From positions 4,092,001 through 4,156,000 of the forward strand of contig OX336337.1 in the NCBI GenBank assembly GCA_946902875.1: a stretch of DNA of 64,000 bases. Direction: 5' to 3'. Both the position numbers and the translations under genes were made by a program. Source of the stretch: Nematopogon swammerdamellus (taxonomy: Eukaryota; Arthropoda; Insecta; Lepidoptera; Adelidae). Shown piece by piece: positions 62,201-64,000 of the stretch; within the stretch, counting starts at the first letter, position 1, and each line of letters opens with the position of its first letter. The notes beneath the pieces are model-generated. The model saw only the letters and a program-made list of their open reading frames with translations. It did no database searches and was not told the origin of the DNA.

Positions 62201-63379
62201 CAGTGGACCGCCGGTGGTCTAATTTAGTGGAAATTCGTCCCGCGAAGCCCCGTGGAAGCCCCGCTAAGCATACCTACACGCTCGCCCACGCAACTGCGCG
62301 AAGCTGCAAAGCAATAATGCATACATTTTCGCACGCAGCGATTGGCGACGTGAAGCAGTAGGCTATTAAAGCCGAAGGTGTGGAACTTTTTCTATGGAGT
62401 GATTTATCTGTTGCGAAGTAACTATTAAGTAATCTGTGCTTCAGTGACCGGTAGTGCGCTAAGTACCTACCTAATTTCCAAATTTCCCAACACATGATCT
62501 ATAAAATAAGGTCGAATTCACATTCGTATTTATTTGAAGTACGATCTTTATGGTTTTAATGTAGGTATGTTGTAAGATATTATTTATTTTGAGTGTAGTG
62601 ATGATTTCTGGTGGTATGGTAGTGCGGCGCACGAGCGCACTTTAGGACCAGCTGCCACCGTTTAGAGTCTCTGCAATTCAACGGACATCTTGTGGCCTCC
62701 TAGCCACTTGTATCCCCACAAATGGATCGGACGTCTAGATCACCGGATTTAAATGCGTTAGATTTTTATTATTGGGGCTATTTAATTAAAAGAAAAAGTT
62801 TACGGGTCCCGGTGGAAGAGTTGATAGATCTCAAAGAAAGAATTACGGCAGTAGCTCAGGTGGACGTATCTGCACTTGCATCGAGTAGTTGCTCGACGCA
62901 TCAATCGGGCATTTGTGAGAAGATGTCCTTAGTGCAGTCCTGAAGCAGCCATATCAGCTGTCCACGGATTATCGTCGGTTTATGATATTATGCATATTAC
63001 GTATGTTGTCATTATCAAATGTATGTTACTGTTTATTTTCTTGTAAAGCACAATGTTGAATCTGTGAGTGCAAATAGAACCTTGTCTGAACGTTGTTGCC
63101 GTGTCCCGTTTGAAGATAGGAAGTTAGACAGAGAGTGTGACGAACCGAATGTCCTCCTTGACCCCGCGCTTGGCGAGGAAGCTCTTCATGGAGTGCCAGG
63201 AGGTGTCGGCGATGCCCATCAGCCGCAGCACTCCCTCGAGCACGTCGCGCACCGCGTCCGGCGGCGCGCGCAGCGAGCGCACCTCGCTCAGCGCCTCCGG
63301 GCGGATGTCGCCCACCGCCGCGCGCGCAGCCGCTATCACCGGCTCCACGCTCGCCAGCTCCAACTCTATTTCACCCTTC
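38050..63379 (-). CDS. DYNC2H1: Cytoplasmic dynein 2 heavy chain, C-terminal 1354 residues (24 exons)
   Basis: Twenty-four minus-strand exons join without a phase break, from 63379 down to TAG at 38052-38050. The order matches the DYNC2H1 layout: end of CC1 and microtubule-binding domain ([30 protein letters not shown]), CC2 ([10 protein letters not shown]), AAA5 ([22 protein letters not shown]), AAA6 (VQALRPESL) and the C-terminal domain ([31 protein letters not shown]). The PLAAWV, GLPSD and VQALRP versions are those of the dynein-2 class rather than dynein-1 or axonemal chains, from memory of the family. The protein is the AAA+ motor for retrograde intraflagellar transport; in insects it is mainly needed in ciliated sensory neurons (beethoven in Drosophila). 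The roughly 2900 N-terminal residues (tail, linker, AAA1-4) lie to the right of the window. Exon coordinates are given in separate entries. Confidence 0.95.
38960..39370 (+). repeat. GCCAACGCTACTGCGCGCAG repeat family, with a nested foldback
   Basis: Family hallmarks are CGCACGCAGCGATTGGCGAC, GGCTATTAAAGCCG and GGAACTTTTTCTATGGAG. This copy is interrupted at 39156-39313. Others: 41032-41333, 43437-43680 (reversed), 62131-62440, and a piece at 38297-38420. Confidence 0.82.
39156..39313. mobile_element. Foldback MITE, copy 1, nested, TA target
   Basis: Arms of about 60 bp start TAGCGCGGTTTTCTCAACCG and include CACTTCGAAAGAATGCGG. TA on both sides sits where uninterrupted family copies read GGTATGGAGC. 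The second copy is at 50361-50518. Confidence 0.9.
39690..39859 (-). CDS. DYNC2H1: Dynein-2 exon: C-terminal domain (Gly/Ala-rich loop)
   Basis: The acceptor is TCGGTGTAG and the donor GTAGTT. It encodes [18 protein letters not shown], then a glycine run, an Ala/Asp stretch, and [17 protein letters not shown]-x-GL-L-LEG-A/C is the conserved C-terminal strand. The glycine run replaces a polar loop. A TA-flanked TIR element ends about 20 bp upstream of the acceptor. Confidence 0.88.
39881..40113. mobile_element. Long-TIR element, TA target, beside a dynein acceptor
   Basis: Arms of about 100 bp begin GAGTGTTTTCATTTTACGAA and include GACCGCGCGGAGCTCAGTAG, imperfectly paired. TA flanks both ends (39879-39880, 40114-40115). 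No ORF. Confidence 0.87.
40352..40561 (+). mobile_element. Non-LTR retrotransposon RNase H-end relic
   Basis: Reads [20 protein letters not shown], then [20 protein letters not shown], to a stop. C-x-x-C-x-x-x-x-E-x-x-x-H-x-L-C is the C-terminal motif of jockey-like ORFs. In a dynein intron, on the opposite strand. Confidence 0.85.
40840..40965 (-). CDS. DYNC2H1: Dynein-2 exon: C-terminal domain
   Basis: The acceptor is GGAACAG and the chosen donor GTATAT. It encodes [40 protein letters not shown] and KP. The donor was chosen over GTGGGA 20 bases earlier because only this one restores phase; the joined segment then has the same length as I recall for the vertebrate protein. Confidence 0.87.
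41032..41333 (+). repeat. GCCAACGCTACTGCGCGCAG family, uninterrupted copy
   Basis: From AGGCCTCACGCACTCTATGT to GTAACTAATAATAAGTAATC. It serves as the empty-site reference for the nested foldback at 39156-39313. Confidence 0.85.
41334..42140 (-). other. Dynein intron, nothing recognised
   Basis: No repeat family or ORF with resemblance seen, apart from a short poly-T/A run near 41750. Confidence 0.5.
42143..42455 (-). repeat. 5S/tRNA SINE tail joined to a second SINE tail
   Basis: Same composite as at 28432-28745: GACACGGTTGGCTACATCAC to CCTACCACCTAGTAATATAA, then TACCGGCCCCACACGGTAC. Confidence 0.82.
42529..42826. mobile_element. Foldback element next to a dynein splice donor
   Basis: Arms of about 130 bp start CCAGAGCCGACTATCATTGT, then CTCCCTCTACGGAGACAAGC, and contain GCTATCGCTTACTCGCTCTC. 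TAGAG occurs on both sides (42524-42528, 42827-42831), a likely 5-bp target duplication. No ORF of its own. Confidence 0.88.
42841..42973 (-). CDS. DYNC2H1: Dynein-2 exon: C-terminal domain
   Basis: The acceptor is GTGCGGGCAG and the donor GTGAGT. It encodes [40 protein letters not shown] and DIPA. P-x-x-WQ-x-x-W-x-GPE is the matching family motif. A foldback TIR element lies within about 10 bp of the donor, in the intron. Confidence 0.93.
43021..43405 (+). repeat. Full-length 5S/tRNA chimeric SINE
   Basis: The head has a tRNA-like A box (CGATAGTTCAGTGGTGCAGA), then GTTAAGCAACGCTGGGTGCG and GTCAGTACTTGGATAGGTGA, the internal part of 5S rRNA, then a B-box-like GAGGTTCGGATTCC. The body and tail end CCAACCGTGTCAGTTTCCAT and A/T-rich sequence. 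Body copies without head are scattered through the window. Confidence 0.87.
43437..43682 (-). repeat. GCCAACGCTACTGCGCGCAG family, reversed, split by a hAT MITE
   Basis: Runs from TACTTCGTAACAGATAAATC to GGTAGTTAGCGCGCGCA and resumes at 44121 with CGCGCGCAAGTAAGTGAGGC. Confidence 0.85.
43683..44120. mobile_element. hAT MITE nested in another repeat, 8-bp target duplication
   Basis: Perfect 12-bp TIRs CAGAGGCGGACT, and CGCGCGCA on both sides (43675-43682, 44121-44128). 438 bp; the interior begins with GGCCCGGGCCTAGGGCGGCC. No transposase. Confidence 0.94.
44216..44570 (-). repeat. 5S/tRNA chimeric SINE, reversed
   Basis: Body ACGGTTGGCTACATCACC to GGTGGTACCGACCCGGGTGG. The head at 44455-44570 shows, on the minus strand, GGCGCAGTCGGAACTTGGAT GGGTGACC, the 5S-like part. 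Confidence 0.8.
44748..44862. repeat. Three consecutive perfect palindromes
   Basis: 44748-44790 (20-bp arms, 3-bp loop), 44793-44827 (15-bp arms, 5-bp loop) and 44832-44862 (12-bp arms, 7-bp loop). The first and third share CTATTATTATCT. Confidence 0.95.
44930..45735 (-). other. Dynein intron with a TTCACCGAACATATCCGGGC repeat piece
   Basis: GGCTTCACCGAACATATCCG and CAGTAGAGGAGGG also occur at 48160-48215 (reversed), 50005-50090, 52615-52640, 55405-55450 and 57215-57260. The family is unnamed here; the rest is unrecognised. Confidence 0.55.
45736..45900 (-). CDS. DYNC2H1: Dynein-2 exon: C-terminal domain
   Basis: The acceptor is GTGCAG and the donor GTGAGA; 55 codons, phase 0 at both ends. 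It encodes [20 protein letters not shown] and then [20 protein letters not shown]. It fits the family's F-x-x-x-E-x-x-x-x-x-x-LVQSVHQSLAAL segment, with strong Ala enrichment. Confidence 0.87.
46481..46868 (+). repeat. Full-length tRNA-headed SINE (GCCGACTGGG family)
   Basis: The head has GAGTGGCCGAGTGGTTTGAG (A box) and CGCGGTTCGAATCCGGTCGG (B box), a Leu/Ser-type tRNA shape; then the body with TAGGTGGTAGGCTCAAATTG, GCCGACTGGGTTGATACCAC and a tail of A residues. It is not a working tRNA gene: the 3' acceptor arm is missing. Confidence 0.9.
47138..47265 (-). CDS. DYNC2H1: Dynein-2 exon: C-terminal domain
   Basis: The acceptor is ATCTGCAG and the donor GTGAGT. After the restored Asp it encodes [40 protein letters not shown] and EN. 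P-I/V-L-x-LW-x-KL is the conserved DYNC2H1 helix here. Confidence 0.92.
47473..47587 (-). pseudogene. Broken tandem copy of a dynein-2 exon
   Basis: About 115 bp repeats 47629-47744 almost exactly: the last 15 bp of the upstream intron, the same CATACAG acceptor and the first 100 bp of the exon. This copy lacks one base in the CGCGCG run, which shifts the frame, has one C-to-T change, and stops before the donor. Its acceptor is intact, so it could be spliced as an aberrant exon. Because of its high identity it is either recent or an assembly artefact. Confidence 0.88.
47606..47729 (-). CDS. DYNC2H1: Dynein-2 exon: C-terminal domain (parent of a broken tandem copy)
   Basis: The acceptor is CATACAG and the donor GTGAGC. 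It encodes [40 protein letters not shown] and R, ending one base into Asp. The LP/GLAGNAR-x-AW run corresponds to the family's FGLP-x-NI-x-R. A second, damaged copy lies just downstream in the intron. Confidence 0.9.
48609..48850 (-). CDS. DYNC2H1: Dynein-2 exon: C-terminal domain (GC donor)
   Basis: The acceptor is GTGCTCAG. The donor is CAG followed by GCTAGT, a non-canonical GC site; no GT donor keeps the frame. It encodes [20 protein letters not shown], then [20 protein letters not shown] and [22 protein letters not shown] matches the family's YGGRI-D-x-x-D. Confidence 0.92.
48930..49345 (+). repeat. CAGTGGCGGGGCAAGACCTAAA repeat family
   Basis: Begins CAGTGGCGGGGCAAGACC, includes GCGAGGCCCTCTCTGGTGGC and ends GAGGCGCGAGGCCCC and CGCCTTGCGCCGCCTCTG. 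The copy at 53070-53255 shows an internal deletion. The CAGTGGCGG start and CCGCCTCTG end suggest a hAT-type element. Confidence 0.65.
49751..49898 (-). CDS. DYNC2H1: Dynein-2 exon: AAA6 to C-terminal domain
   Basis: The acceptor is GTGCGCAG and the donor GTCAGC. It encodes [20 protein letters not shown] and then [20 protein letters not shown]. The F-x-LA-x-x-HA-x-x-QERR-Y motif is diagnostic of dynein heavy chains at this position; the QERR-x-Y-x-PQGW form is completed by the next exon. Confidence 0.94.
50361..50518. mobile_element. Foldback MITE, copy 2
   Basis: Same arms as at 39156-39313 (TAGCGCGGTTTTCCCAACCG, CACTTCGAAAGAATGCGG) with TA at both ends. The short unpaired centre is inverted relative to copy 1. 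Confidence 0.9.
50598..50696 (-). CDS. DYNC2H1: Dynein-2 exon: AAA6
   Basis: The acceptor is AGGAGGTAG-like (GTAG directly before GAGGAAG) and the donor GTGATA; 33 codons. It encodes [20 protein letters not shown] and [13 protein letters not shown], matching FRLWLTAE and P-x-x-L-x-x-x-x-LKITYE in the family. Confidence 0.92.
50898..51165 (+). repeat. 5S/tRNA SINE split by a reversed piece of its own family
   Basis: Head CAGCCTCAGTAGCTCAGTGG to GTAAGCAACCCTG, then a reversed body fragment (TGAAACTGACACGGTTGGCT to CTTCGGTCGTGCCGG), then the 5S part CAGTACTTGGATGGGTGACC and GTAAAACTGTAGGTCCCTTC. Confidence 0.82.
51170..51625 (-). other. Dynein intron, nothing recognised
   Basis: AT-rich, no repeat or ORF of note. 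Confidence 0.5.
51628..51957 (+). repeat. CCGAGGGTTCC / TACGGAACCCT repeat family
   Basis: Forward copy from CACACCGAGGGTTCCGTATC to GGATACGGAACCGTAAAAA. Confidence 0.8.
52003..52161 (-). CDS. DYNC2H1: Dynein-2 exon: AAA6
   Basis: The acceptor is AACTGTAG and the donor GTCCAC; 53 codons. It encodes [40 protein letters not shown] and FCLQPQ. The position matches the family's GDW-L-LKNLHLV strand, but the LKNLHLV part is replaced by LALQLGA. Confidence 0.87.
52776..52960 (-). repeat. tRNA-headed SINE tail part
   Basis: GTATATGGGTGGCTGCGTCG to GAGGCTGCTATGCGACCATC, then a switch into an EDIGWPG-type LINE piece (52965-53050, minus strand) and the CAGTGGCGGGGCAA family (53070-53255). Confidence 0.75.
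53318..53490 (-). CDS. DYNC2H1: Dynein-2 exon: AAA6 (Gly/Arg-rich insertion)
   Basis: The acceptor is GTGTGCAG and the donor GTCTCC. The phase with its neighbours fixes the frame. It first encodes a Gly/Ala/Trp-rich stretch, then [20 protein letters not shown] and HKRNLIQ, which fits the family strand I-L-I/L-x-x-x-GADP plus helix. The first half is low-complexity and probably a lineage-specific loop. Confidence 0.85.
53565..53857 (-). repeat. 5S/tRNA SINE tail joined to a second SINE tail
   Basis: Third copy of the composite, slightly deleted before GGGTGGTACCAGCCCGGGCG. Confidence 0.8.
54324..54582 (-). CDS. DYNC2H1: Dynein-2 exon: AAA6
   Basis: The acceptor is CTCTAAG and the donor GTACAT. 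It encodes [40 protein letters not shown] and, at its end, [17 protein letters not shown] is the family's near-invariant V-x-ALRPDR. Ends one base into a Gly codon. Confidence 0.94.
54865..54981 (-). CDS. DYNC2H1: Dynein-2 exon: AAA6
   Basis: The acceptor is GTTTCAG and the donor GTCCGT; 39 codons. It encodes [20 protein letters not shown] and [19 protein letters not shown], matching the family's W-D-x-F-x-G and LPSWI-x-x-E segment. Confidence 0.92.
55603..55761 (-). CDS. DYNC2H1: Dynein-2 exon: AAA6
   Basis: The acceptor is CTTGACAG and the donor GTAAGC; 53 codons in phase 0. It encodes [40 protein letters not shown] and [13 protein letters not shown]. The Met at the start is internal: the acceptor lies directly before it. 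Confidence 0.92.
56200..56493 (-). CDS. DYNC2H1: Dynein-2 exon: strut/AAA6 helices
   Basis: The acceptor is TCGCAG and the donor GTGAGG; 98 codons. It encodes [60 protein letters not shown] and [20 protein letters not shown]. The GNIL-x-x-x-x-L-I/L-x-x-L core of the family is preserved as [13 protein letters not shown]. Confidence 0.94.
56563..56618. repeat. 25-bp inverted repeat
   Basis: CTTGGTGGAACGAAGACGTC GGGTA at 56563-56587 pairs with 56594-56618 with one mismatch and a 6-base loop; CATGTGGCGCCGAGCCACATG directly after it is a second palindrome. Confidence 0.93.
56665..56960 (+). repeat. GCGCCACCCATAAGGTGT repeat family
   Basis: ACATGTGGCGCCGAGCCACC to GGAAAGGTGTTCC, longest copy in the window. 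Confidence 0.72.
57378..57487 (-). CDS. DYNC2H1: Dynein-2 exon: AAA5-AAA6 helical linker
   Basis: The acceptor is CTTACAG and the donor GTACGT. It encodes [20 protein letters not shown] and [17 protein letters not shown]. This is the QL-x-x-x-A/I-x-x-EKP-E/D motif that opens the helical strut region. Phase 0 at the end. Confidence 0.92.
57807..58024 (-). CDS. DYNC2H1: Dynein-2 exon: AAA5
   Basis: The acceptor is TGACAG and the donor GTGAAT. After the restored Arg codon it reads [40 protein letters not shown] and [20 protein letters not shown], ending [12 protein letters not shown]. The FGKTL-like opening and the V-DFT strand match DYNC2H1. The middle is unusually Pro/Arg-rich. Confidence 0.92.
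58051..58228 (-). repeat. tRNA-headed SINE tail part
   Basis: GTATGGGTGGCTGAGTCCGA to CATCTTACATCCAGTACAG; begins 26 bp upstream of a dynein acceptor. Confidence 0.8.
58758..58912 (-). CDS. DYNC2H1: Dynein-2 exon: AAA5
   Basis: The acceptor is CCGGCAG and the donor GTGAAC. It encodes [20 protein letters not shown], then [20 protein letters not shown] and LTTALQYAA. The [13 protein letters not shown] stretch matches the family's LIDP-x-GQA-x-WL nucleotide-site-like strand. Confidence 0.93.
59508..59664 (-). CDS. DYNC2H1: Dynein-2 exon: AAA5
   Basis: The acceptor is GCTTTCAG and the donor GTAAGT. It encodes [20 protein letters not shown], then the dynein-2-like [19 protein letters not shown] and [10 protein letters not shown]. 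The GLPSD turn and following hydrophobic strand are the AAA5 entry seen across heavy chains. Confidence 0.94.
59722..60040 (+). repeat. CCCGACAATCGGGGTAAGCAG family copy
   Basis: Full-length copy ending GTGCCGGCCCCACACGGTAC, about 40 bp from the donor of a dynein exon. Confidence 0.85.
60083..60183 (-). CDS. DYNC2H1: Dynein-2 exon: start of AAA5
   Basis: The acceptor is CATTTCAG and the donor GTATGT. It encodes [20 protein letters not shown] and then [13 protein letters not shown], matching the segment after CC2 where dyneins have an L/A-AAF-x-Y-LS motif. Ends two bases into a Gln codon. Confidence 0.92.
60205..60535 (+). repeat. GCGCCACCCATAAGGTGT family and (TA)n
   Basis: CATTCTGTGATGCACGGGGA, GCTATGCCGGCCTGACAGGA and a (AT) run at about 60524-60537. 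Confidence 0.65.
60590..60803 (-). CDS. DYNC2H1: Dynein-2 exon: stalk coiled coil CC2
   Basis: The acceptor is CTGACTAG and the donor GTTAGT. A heptad-rich helix runs from [16 protein letters not shown] through [20 protein letters not shown] to [14 protein letters not shown], the stalk return helix leading into AAA5. Leaves in phase 0. Confidence 0.93.
60804..61786 (-). other. Dynein intron with LINE and SINE pieces and a duplicated 75-bp block
   Basis: CTATAGCTAAAAGTCTGCGG to AACAGTTAAAAGTGCACTCA CTT occurs at about 61405-61470 and again at 61712-61786, next to the donor; LINE/SINE pieces lie between. A minus-strand ORF at 61134-61319 with [17 protein letters not shown] is an RNase H-end relic. 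Confidence 0.72.
61787..61996 (-). CDS. DYNC2H1: Dynein-2 exon: rest of microtubule-binding domain and start of CC2
   Basis: The acceptor is TGATGCAG and the donor GTGAGT. It enters with one base that completes Arg, giving [12 protein letters not shown]. It includes the charged helix [14 protein letters not shown], the conserved [18 protein letters not shown], and ends [10 protein letters not shown] at the start of the CC2 coiled coil. Confidence 0.93.
   Translation of the reverse strand: MHGREPDHGGEPRLCGAAAGAPRRLVRGEGGAPRERRVRAARRLGARQRRLRLRTAARAPATAAAEGAT
62131..62440 (+). repeat. GCCAACGCTACTGCGCGCAG family, starting CAGTGGCGGCTGG
   Basis: Starts at CAGTGGCGGCTGGTGACTTC, the probable true left end of the family, and ends AGTAACTATTAAGTAATCTG. 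Confidence 0.8.
62722..62942 (+). mobile_element. DDE transposase C-terminal relic
   Basis: Reads [20 protein letters not shown], then [25 protein letters not shown]-x-x-LDF-x-x-WG is the C-terminal catalytic region common in mariner/IS630-type transposases of insects; the expected acidic residue in PDL-x-x-LD is present. No N-terminal part. Confidence 0.75.
63146..63379 (-). CDS. DYNC2H1: Dynein-2 exon: end of stalk CC1 and first half of microtubule-binding domain
   Basis: The acceptor is TGCGCAG and the donor GTTCGT. It starts on the last base of an Arg codon, so more exons precede it outside the window. It carries [20 protein letters not shown], then the microtubule-binding-domain signature [19 protein letters not shown] and [11 protein letters not shown]. 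This is one of the best-conserved parts of the visible protein. Confidence 0.93.
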
Positions 63380-64000
63380 CTGCGCAGCAACGTTTCATCG
63401 TCATCATCGTCAGCCTGTATCGGTCCACTGCTGGACATAGGCCTCTCCCAAGGCACGCCACGCAACGTTTACAATGTTACAATGTTAGCACTGACATGGC
63501 ACATAGTTGACCCGTTGTTATGGGCTGACATCACGGATGTTGTAGGTGATGTAGCCAACCGTGTCAGTTTCCATAAAAAAAACCTGTTTTTTTTATTGAA
63601 AGCGCGATATGTGGCTCCGTGCCACCCATAAAGTGTCTAAATAACGATAATCATTGACATTCGGTCGTATATATGACATTCGGGGGGTTGCGAATGCCAT
63701 GCCGGCCTGACAGGTGCCCATTCACGCACCTTTTGAAGGACCCGAGCTTGTACTTGGTGAGAAATGATATGGGCAGGGAGAGTGTTCCCTAGTTATTAAG
63801 TATGTTATTCTGCGGGGTCACATTATACCACTTGCAGACTTCCCCATTAGATCCTCTCCTGCCTGCAAAGGGCCTGGGAATGGGAACGTATAAATAATGT
63901 TAGTTATATTTTAAATGTAATGCTGTTAATTTCGTTAAAATTAAATAAATAAATAAATAAACATGTCCGTATCTTTCTGTATGTTCTTGTCTATATATTT
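63380..64000. other. Dynein intron end of window: SINE and LINE pieces
   Basis: 63410-63470 has the ATCGGTCCACTGCTGGACAT and GGCCTCTCCCAAGGCACGCC LINE tail. 63490-63580 is a 5S/tRNA SINE tail. 63600-63860 is the GCGCCACCCATAAGGTGT family. No further dynein exon was seen. Confidence 0.65.

Noticed and set aside
1..64000. Endogenous viral element or LTR retrotransposon
   Set aside because: No capsid, protease, integrase or envelope-like reading and no LTR pair was seen; all retroelement pieces fit non-LTR elements or SINEs.

Overview
The window is insect nuclear DNA, almost certainly from a moth or butterfly. The support is: short GC-rich exons in AT-rich, repeat-packed DNA; many GGTA/CCTA-type microsatellites; an interstitial block of the insect telomere repeat (TTAGG read on the minus strand); several tRNA-headed SINE families; and non-LTR and hAT/mariner-type relics. 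There are no operons, no bacterial features, no CRISPR array and no viral gene.

Two protein-coding genes can be read exon by exon, and they point at each other. (1) On the plus strand, 15928-31306, seven exons encode about 435 residues of a single-pass membrane receptor: the end of a signal peptide, an 11-cysteine TNF-receptor-like ectodomain, one membrane segment and a long proline/serine-rich cytoplasmic tail. The first exon, with the start codon, was not found. A Grindelwald/Wengen-type TNF receptor is the best guess, not a firm assignment. (2) On the minus strand, 63379-38050, 24 consecutive exons in unbroken phase encode the last 1354 residues of cytoplasmic dynein 2 heavy chain (DYNC2H1; beethoven in flies), the motor for retrograde intraflagellar transport. 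They run from the end of stalk helix CC1, through the microtubule-binding domain, CC2, AAA5 and AAA6, to the C-terminus. The 5' two thirds lie beyond the right edge.

Layout: 1-15927 is intergenic or 5' non-coding, full of repeats and transposon relics. 15928-31306 is the receptor, with introns holding two minisatellites, two or three MITEs and LINE relics. 31307-38049 is a 6.7 kb convergent intergenic interval. 38050-63379 is the dynein gene, its introns crowded with SINEs and foldback elements. 63380-64000 is SINE sequence inside the next dynein intron.

The most interesting material is structural. A dynein exon has been partly duplicated in tandem and its copy broken. Two TIR elements sit within about 10-20 bp of dynein splice sites. 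hAT-type insertions have exact 8-bp target duplications, one nested inside another repeat. A foldback element with a TA target duplication is nested in a different repeat. One SINE family joins tRNA-like promoter boxes to a 5S rRNA segment. I found no wholly new molecular system. Splice boundaries were assigned by hand from GT/GC-AG signals, phase and recalled dynein family conservation; no search or alignment program was run.
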